From: an uncultured Collinsella sp.
GTDB lineage: Bacteria; Actinomycetota; Coriobacteriia; Coriobacteriales; Coriobacteriaceae
Direction of reading: 5' to 3'
DNA: 33,129 nucleotides
Assembly (NCBI GenBank): GCA_900542555.1
Contig: UQNU01000021.1
Coordinates: forward strand, 1-33,129
Shown: positions 29,359 through 33,129 of the stretch, piece by piece
How positions within the stretch are numbered: the first letter of the stretch is position 1
Layout of the letters: each line of letters starts with the position of its first letter
Translations under genes and position numbers: made by a program
Notes under the pieces: model-generated
What the model saw: only the letters and a program-made list of their open reading frames with translations
The model's database searches: none
Told to the model about the DNA's origin: nothing

Positions 29359-31689
29359 ATGGCTGGTAATCACTTTAAGGGCAGCGATAGCGGCCGTCCT
29401 GCAGTTCCGCCGCGTCCGAACGGGGCTGGTAAGGCCGGCATGCCGGGCGGCGCTGGACAGGGCGGTTCCGGTAAGCGCGTGTCCCCGGGCGAGACGGCGA
29501 TGTTTACCGCTCTGTACGAGCAGTCTCAAAAGGCAAAAAAGACCGGCCGTGCAAAAGGGAATGTCTTTGCGGGCGGTGCAACCTCCACGTCGCAGCCGAG
29601 CGGGGCTCCTTCGGTGCCTGCGAACAACGCAGGTGCTGCCAACGCCGCGAATGGCGCCGGCAACGTTAATGCCGGCAAGGCCGCCAACAATACTCCCTCT
29701 GCCGGTGGCGCGGGGCTTACGGGTAACCTTGGCACGATTTACACCGGCGCCTCCGAGACTGGTACGTTCGCCCGCCTGGATGATAGCGGTGCCGAGTTTG
29801 CGGGCTCGGGTTCCAAGGAAGATTATTACGATTTTGGCTTGAACTACGGTGGCGACGCTTCGTCGAGTTCGACCTCTGACGGTCTGGTCCGTCATCGCCA
29901 TCGCAAGGGCGAGCGCAAAAAGCGTCACACCGGCGCCATTATTGCCGCTGTGGTCGCTGTGCTTCTCGTTGCGTTTGGCGCAAGCGGCTTTATGCTGCTT
30001 AACTCGGCAAAGACCGTAAAGAGTGAAGCGAAGGAGGCTGTCGAGATCGTCGGTGGCCTTAAGGACAAGGTCATGTCGGGCGATTTTTCGACGCTGCCTG
30101 ACGACGCGAAGAAGATCGATGAGCTCTGCGACAGCATGAAGGCGGAGACTTCGAGCCCGCTGTGGACGGCGGCTTCGTTTATCCCGGTGTATGGCAGTGA
30201 CATCAACGCAGCCCGCACCATGATTGACGCCCTGTCCGATGTTTCGAGCAATGCGCTGGTTCCCATGGCCGATAACCTTTCGCAGGCTACGCCCGGCAAG
30301 CTGTTCCAGGACGGCATGATTAACGTGTCCGCGCTGCAGGCGGTCGCCGATTCGCTTTCCAGCAGCTCGAAGGTGTTCAAGAGCGCCAACGAGAAGGTCC
30401 AGGGCATTGGCGATACTCATATTTCCCAGGTGACCGAGCTGGTCGATAAGGCCAAGGACGGCTTTGCCACCCTCAACGGCGCGGTTGACGCGGCGGAGAA
30501 GGTTGCCCCCGTCCTTCCCCAGATGCTCGGCGCCAACGGTCAGACGCGTCATTACCTTGTGCTCGCGATGAGCAATGTCGAGATCCGCGCCTGCGGCGGT
30601 TTCCCCGGTTCTCGCGGCGTGATGTCGGTGACTGACGGTAAGCTCGAACTGGGCGATTTTGTCAAAGTCGACATGATGAAAGAGCCTTTGAGCCCGCTTC
30701 CCATCACCGATGAAGAGGCAAACTTGTTCACGACCGGATGGGGCCTGACCGGATTCAACACGCTCGGATACACGATGGGCGACGTTACGATGACGCCTGA
30801 TTATCCGCGTGCGGCTCAGCTTGCCAGCGATATGCAGAAGGCCATTGTCGGAGATGACATCGACGGCGTATTTGCAGTCGATCCGGTATTTTTGCAGTAT
30901 ATGCTCGGCGTTGTAGGCGGCACACAGCTTCCTGACGGCACCGTCGTTGATGGAAGTAACGCCGCAAAGGTGCTGCTGCACGATATTTATTGGAATTACC
31001 CGGTAGAGGAACAGGACGCCATTTTTGCGGCGGTTGCCGGATCAGCTTTTAACAAGATCGTGGACGAACTGGGCTCCAGCGATATTACTAAGATTGCTGC
31101 CGCCATCGAAAAGGGTGCTTCCGAGGGTCGCATCCTCATGTATTCGAGAAATGATGACGAGGAAAAGGCCGCGAAGGCTCTTGGAATATCGGGCGCTCTC
31201 CAAACCGATACGTCGGAGGCTCCGATCTTGGGCGTCTATGTGAACAACTACAGCTATTCAAAGATGGATTGGTTCCTCGATAAGCGAGTCACCATCGATT
31301 CTTCGGTTGAAAATGCCGATGGCTCGACGACGTATCGAGTGACCACCTCGCTCAAGAACACGATGACCCCTCAGGAGAAGGCCGAGATGCCTGGCTATTT
31401 CCAGGGCCATAACGGCATTAGCCAGGATATTGATGATGAGGTGCTGAGGCTTTATCTCTATGCTCCTGCGGGAGGCAGCATTTCGGATATTAAGACTTCG
31501 GGCTCCGGTTCTATCGAGATGAACGAAGCGACGCACGATGGCTTGAAGGTTGCATGGGGCGGTGTCCACATGCTTCTTGGACAAGACATAAAGGTCGAGT
31601 ACACGGTCACGACTTCGAAGGACTCTGGGCACAAAGAGCTTAAGGTTCGTACCACGCCAACCGCTCAAACGTTCGAACAGGATAAGTAA
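29359..31689 (+). CDS. DUF4012 domain membrane-anchored protein
   Basis: This 776-aa protein has three parts. A low-complexity N-terminus of about 180 residues is rich in Gly, Ala, Asn and Ser. A basic patch (HRHRKGERKKRH) is followed by a single membrane span at about 192-213 (GAIIAAVVAVLLVAFGASGF). The rest is a large extracytoplasmic DUF4012 region, recognisable from RHYLVLAMSNVEIRACGGFPGS, GDFVKVDMM and FAVDPVFLQYMLGVVGG. ATG at 29359 has GAGG eight bases upstream. DUF4012 proteins occur in actinobacteria and some Firmicutes, often near polysaccharide or wall genes; mechanism is unknown to me. The glmM gene starts three bases after its stop, so a wall or glycan role is inferred. Confidence 0.88.
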   Translation: MAGNHFKGSDSGRPAVPPRPNGAGKAGMPGGAGQGGSGKRVSPGETAMFTALYEQSQKAKKTGRAKGNVFAGGATSTSQPSGAPSVPANNAGAANAANGAGNVNAGKAANNTPSAGGAGLTGNLGTIYTGASETGTFARLDDSGAEFAGSGSKEDYYDFGLNYGGDASSSSTSDGLVRHRHRKGERKKRHTGAIIAAVVAVLLVAFGASGFMLLNSAKTVKSEAKEAVEIVGGLKDKVMSGDFSTLPDDAKKIDELCDSMKAETSSPLWTAASFIPVYGSDINAARTMIDALSDVSSNALVPMADNLSQATPGKLFQDGMINVSALQAVADSLSSSSKVFKSANEKVQGIGDTHISQVTELVDKAKDGFATLNGAVDAAEKVAPVLPQMLGANGQTRHYLVLAMSNVEIRACGGFPGSRGVMSVTDGKLELGDFVKVDMMKEPLSPLPITDEEANLFTTGWGLTGFNTLGYTMGDVTMTPDYPRAAQLASDMQKAIVGDDIDGVFAVDPVFLQYMLGVVGGTQLPDGTVVDGSNAAKVLLHDIYWNYPVEEQDAIFAAVAGSAFNKIVDELGSSDITKIAAAIEKGASEGRILMYSRNDDEEKAAKALGISGALQTDTSEAPILGVYVNNYSYSKMDWFLDKRVTIDSSVENADGSTTYRVTTSLKNTMTPQEKAEMPGYFQGHNGISQDIDDEVLRLYLYAPAGGSISDIKTSGSGSIEMNEATHDGLKVAWGGVHMLLGQDIKVEYTVTTSKDSGHKELKVRTTPTAQTFEQDK

Positions 31690-31692
31690 GAT

Positions 31693-33024
31693 ATGAAGTA
31701 CTTTGGCACCGACGGATTTCGCGGCGAGGCCAACGTTGGGCTGACCGTGGAGCATGCGTACAAGATCGGCCGCTTTGTGGGCTGGTATTACGGCGCCAAC
31801 CGCGAGCGCAAGGCACGCGTGATCGTGGGCAAGGACACGCGTCGTTCGAGCTACATGTTCGAGGCGGCGCTGGTGAGTGGCCTGGTCGCAAGCGGTGCGG
31901 ACGCATATATGCTGCACGTGATCCCAACGCCGGGCGTGGCGCATCAGACCGTGGAGGGCTGCTTCGATTGCGGCATCATGATCAGCGCGAGCCACAACCC
32001 GTTTTGCGATAACGGCATTAAGCTCGTTAACAGCGACGGCTTCAAGATGGACGAGGACGTGCTGGAGCTCATCGAGGACTATATCGATGGCAAGAGCGAG
32101 GTGCCGCTGGCCACGGGCAACCACATCGGCGCAACGGTGGACTACATGCAGGGTCGCAACCGCTATATTGCCTCGCTCATCGCGAGCGCGAACTTTTCGC
32201 TGCAGGGCGTCAAGATCGGCATCGACTGCGCCAACGGTTCGGCGTCCTCGGTGGCCAAGCCGGTGTTCGACGCGCTGGGCGCCGATGTGCGCGTGATCAA
32301 TGCCGCGCCCGATGGCTTTAACATCAACGTTGACTGCGGCTCTACGCATATGGAGCGCCTGCAGCGCCACGTGGTGGAGCAGGGCCTGGATGTGGGCTTT
32401 GCCTACGACGGTGATGCCGACCGCTGCCTGGCCGTGGACGAGCGCGGCCGCGTGGTCGACGGCGATCAGATCCTGTACGTGTGCGGCGTGTATCTGAACA
32501 AGCACGGGCGCCTCTCGGGCGGTACCGTGGTGCCGACGATCGCCAGCAACTTTGGCCTGATCAAATCGCTGGAGCTTGCCGGCCTGAGCGCCGTGACCAG
32601 CGGCGTGGGCGACCGTCACGTGTATGCCAAGATGCGCGAGGGCGGCTACAGCCTGGGCGGCGAGCAGACGGGCCATACGATCTTTGGCGATATCGAGCGC
32701 ACGGGCGACGGCATTATGACCTCGCTGCGTGTGATGGAAGTGATTCGTGCCGAGCGCGAGACGCTCTCGCAGCTTACGGCTCCGTGCAAGTTGCTGCCGC
32801 AGGCGCAGGTTGCCGTGCGCGTGGTCGACAAGGATGCCGCGCTCGAGAACATGGGCGTGCAGAATGCGATCGCCGAGGCCGAGGCCGCGCTGGCGGGCGA
32901 GGGCCGCGTGCTGGTACGCAAGAGCGGAACCGAATCGGTGATTCGCGTGCTGGCTGAGGCTCCGGACCAACCGGCCGCCGACGCCGCCATGAAGCGCATC
33001 GCAAGTGCTCTGGAAGCTTTATAG
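31693..33024 (+). CDS. glmM: phosphoglucosamine mutase
   Basis: This 443-aa enzyme interconverts glucosamine 6-phosphate and glucosamine 1-phosphate for UDP-GlcNAc and peptidoglycan synthesis. The phosphoserine is Ser100 in MISASHNPFCDNG. The metal loop is YDGDADRCL, the sugar-binding loop GGEQTGH, and the phosphate-binding end VRKSGTESVIRV. The N-terminus MKYFGTDGFRGEAN and the length are standard. ATG at 31693 follows the DUF4012 stop by three bases with no good ribosome site, so it is translationally coupled. Codon use is G-ending (GTG, CTG), unlike the C-ending genes to the left. Confidence 0.97.
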   Translation: MKYFGTDGFRGEANVGLTVEHAYKIGRFVGWYYGANRERKARVIVGKDTRRSSYMFEAALVSGLVASGADAYMLHVIPTPGVAHQTVEGCFDCGIMISASHNPFCDNGIKLVNSDGFKMDEDVLELIEDYIDGKSEVPLATGNHIGATVDYMQGRNRYIASLIASANFSLQGVKIGIDCANGSASSVAKPVFDALGADVRVINAAPDGFNINVDCGSTHMERLQRHVVEQGLDVGFAYDGDADRCLAVDERGRVVDGDQILYVCGVYLNKHGRLSGGTVVPTIASNFGLIKSLELAGLSAVTSGVGDRHVYAKMREGGYSLGGEQTGHTIFGDIERTGDGIMTSLRVMEVIRAERETLSQLTAPCKLLPQAQVAVRVVDKDAALENMGVQNAIAEAEAALAGEGRVLVRKSGTESVIRVLAEAPDQPAADAAMKRIASALEAL

Positions 33025-33027
33025 TTA

Positions 33028-33047
33028 CGCGGTTTTACCAAACCGCG
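33028..33047 (+). other. short hairpin after glmM
   Basis: CGCGGTTT (33028-33035) and AAACCGCG (33040-33047) form a perfect 8-bp stem with a TACC loop. No U tract follows, so it may only protect the mRNA end. Confidence 0.5.
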
Positions 33048-33099
33048 AAACCGCTCGACGCTGCAAACGGCCCCAAGCGGCAATCTGACGTTCAATTTC

Positions 33100-33129
33100 A
33101 AGGGCGCGACCAGAAGGTCAGCGCCCTTT
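33100..33129 (+). terminator. probable terminator cut by the window end
   Basis: AAGGGCGCGACC (33100-33111) pairs with GGTC-A-GCGCCCTT (33116-33128) with one bulged A and an AGAA loop. The last bases are TTT and the U tract would continue outside the window. Confidence 0.65.

Noticed and set aside
29329..30981. 550-codon minus-strand frame opposite the DUF4012 gene
   Set aside because: Antisense shadow with no start signal and low-complexity basic composition.
31258..32970. 570-codon minus-strand frame opposite the DUF4012 gene end and glmM
   Set aside because: It crosses two real plus-strand genes and has a His/Ala/Arg-rich composition typical of antisense frames.
1..33129. CRISPR array, toxin-antitoxin, phage or transposase genes
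   Set aside because: No regularly spaced repeats and no matching protein motifs were found on either strand.

Overview
The window looks like ordinary chromosome of a Gram-positive, high-GC gut actinobacterium of the class Coriobacteriia, probably Collinsella. This is inferred from protein style, strong AGGAGG-type ribosome sites, frequent GTG/TTG starts, and an anaerobic gene set (NrdD/NrdG, flavodoxin, a ferredoxin-tailed aldo/keto reductase). No search was run. The first 47 bases are not biological: they read as an Illumina P5 tail, an i5 index and a Nextera transposase adapter. The first gene is therefore cut, and its apparent start is false.

Layout. 1-3.6 kb: a truncated Y-family polymerase overlapping a YolD-like gene, a membrane-anchored HMA metal-binding protein behind a CsoR-like operator, then DUF3793 plus a short flavodoxin. 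3.6-6.8 kb: a polar amino-acid ABC importer (binding lipoprotein, permease with an unusual N-terminal secreted domain, ATPase). 6.9-10.4 kb: endonuclease IV, a Gfo/Idh/MocA oxidoreductase bracketed by two copies of a hairpin element, an aldo/keto reductase and a 64-aa ORF. 10.7-13.1 kb: a frameshifted ketopantoate-reductase-like gene, a small membrane protein and a secreted coiled-coil protein. 13.2-15.7 kb: MetY with a long leader carrying a Cys-containing upstream ORF, divergent from a LysR-type regulator. 15.8-18.3 kb: RNase HI, a second Gfo/Idh/MocA protein, acylphosphatase and a Fur-family repressor. 18.4-20.3 kb: a Cof-type HAD phosphatase and a SlyD-like/UreE-like pair. 20.4-22.2 kb: an M19 dipeptidase and a frameshifted YgjP-like metallopeptidase. 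22.2-27.2 kb: NrdD, NrdG, FolE, an HD-domain protein and FolB, all on the minus strand, behind a promoter with two NrdR boxes. 27.8-33.1 kb: tRNA-Val(GAC), then an EamA transporter, a DUF4012 protein and GlmM on the plus strand.

No CRISPR, phage, transposase or obvious defence system is visible. The most interesting material is intergenic. Two direct-repeat hairpins flank one oxidoreductase gene and differ by compensatory base changes. Three other large imperfect palindromes lie beside nrdG, beside nrdD and across the stop codons of two convergent genes. A 17-codon upstream ORF sits in the metY leader. Two genes are frameshifted at short dinucleotide repeats. Base composition of the plus strand changes from C-rich to G-rich near the tRNA.
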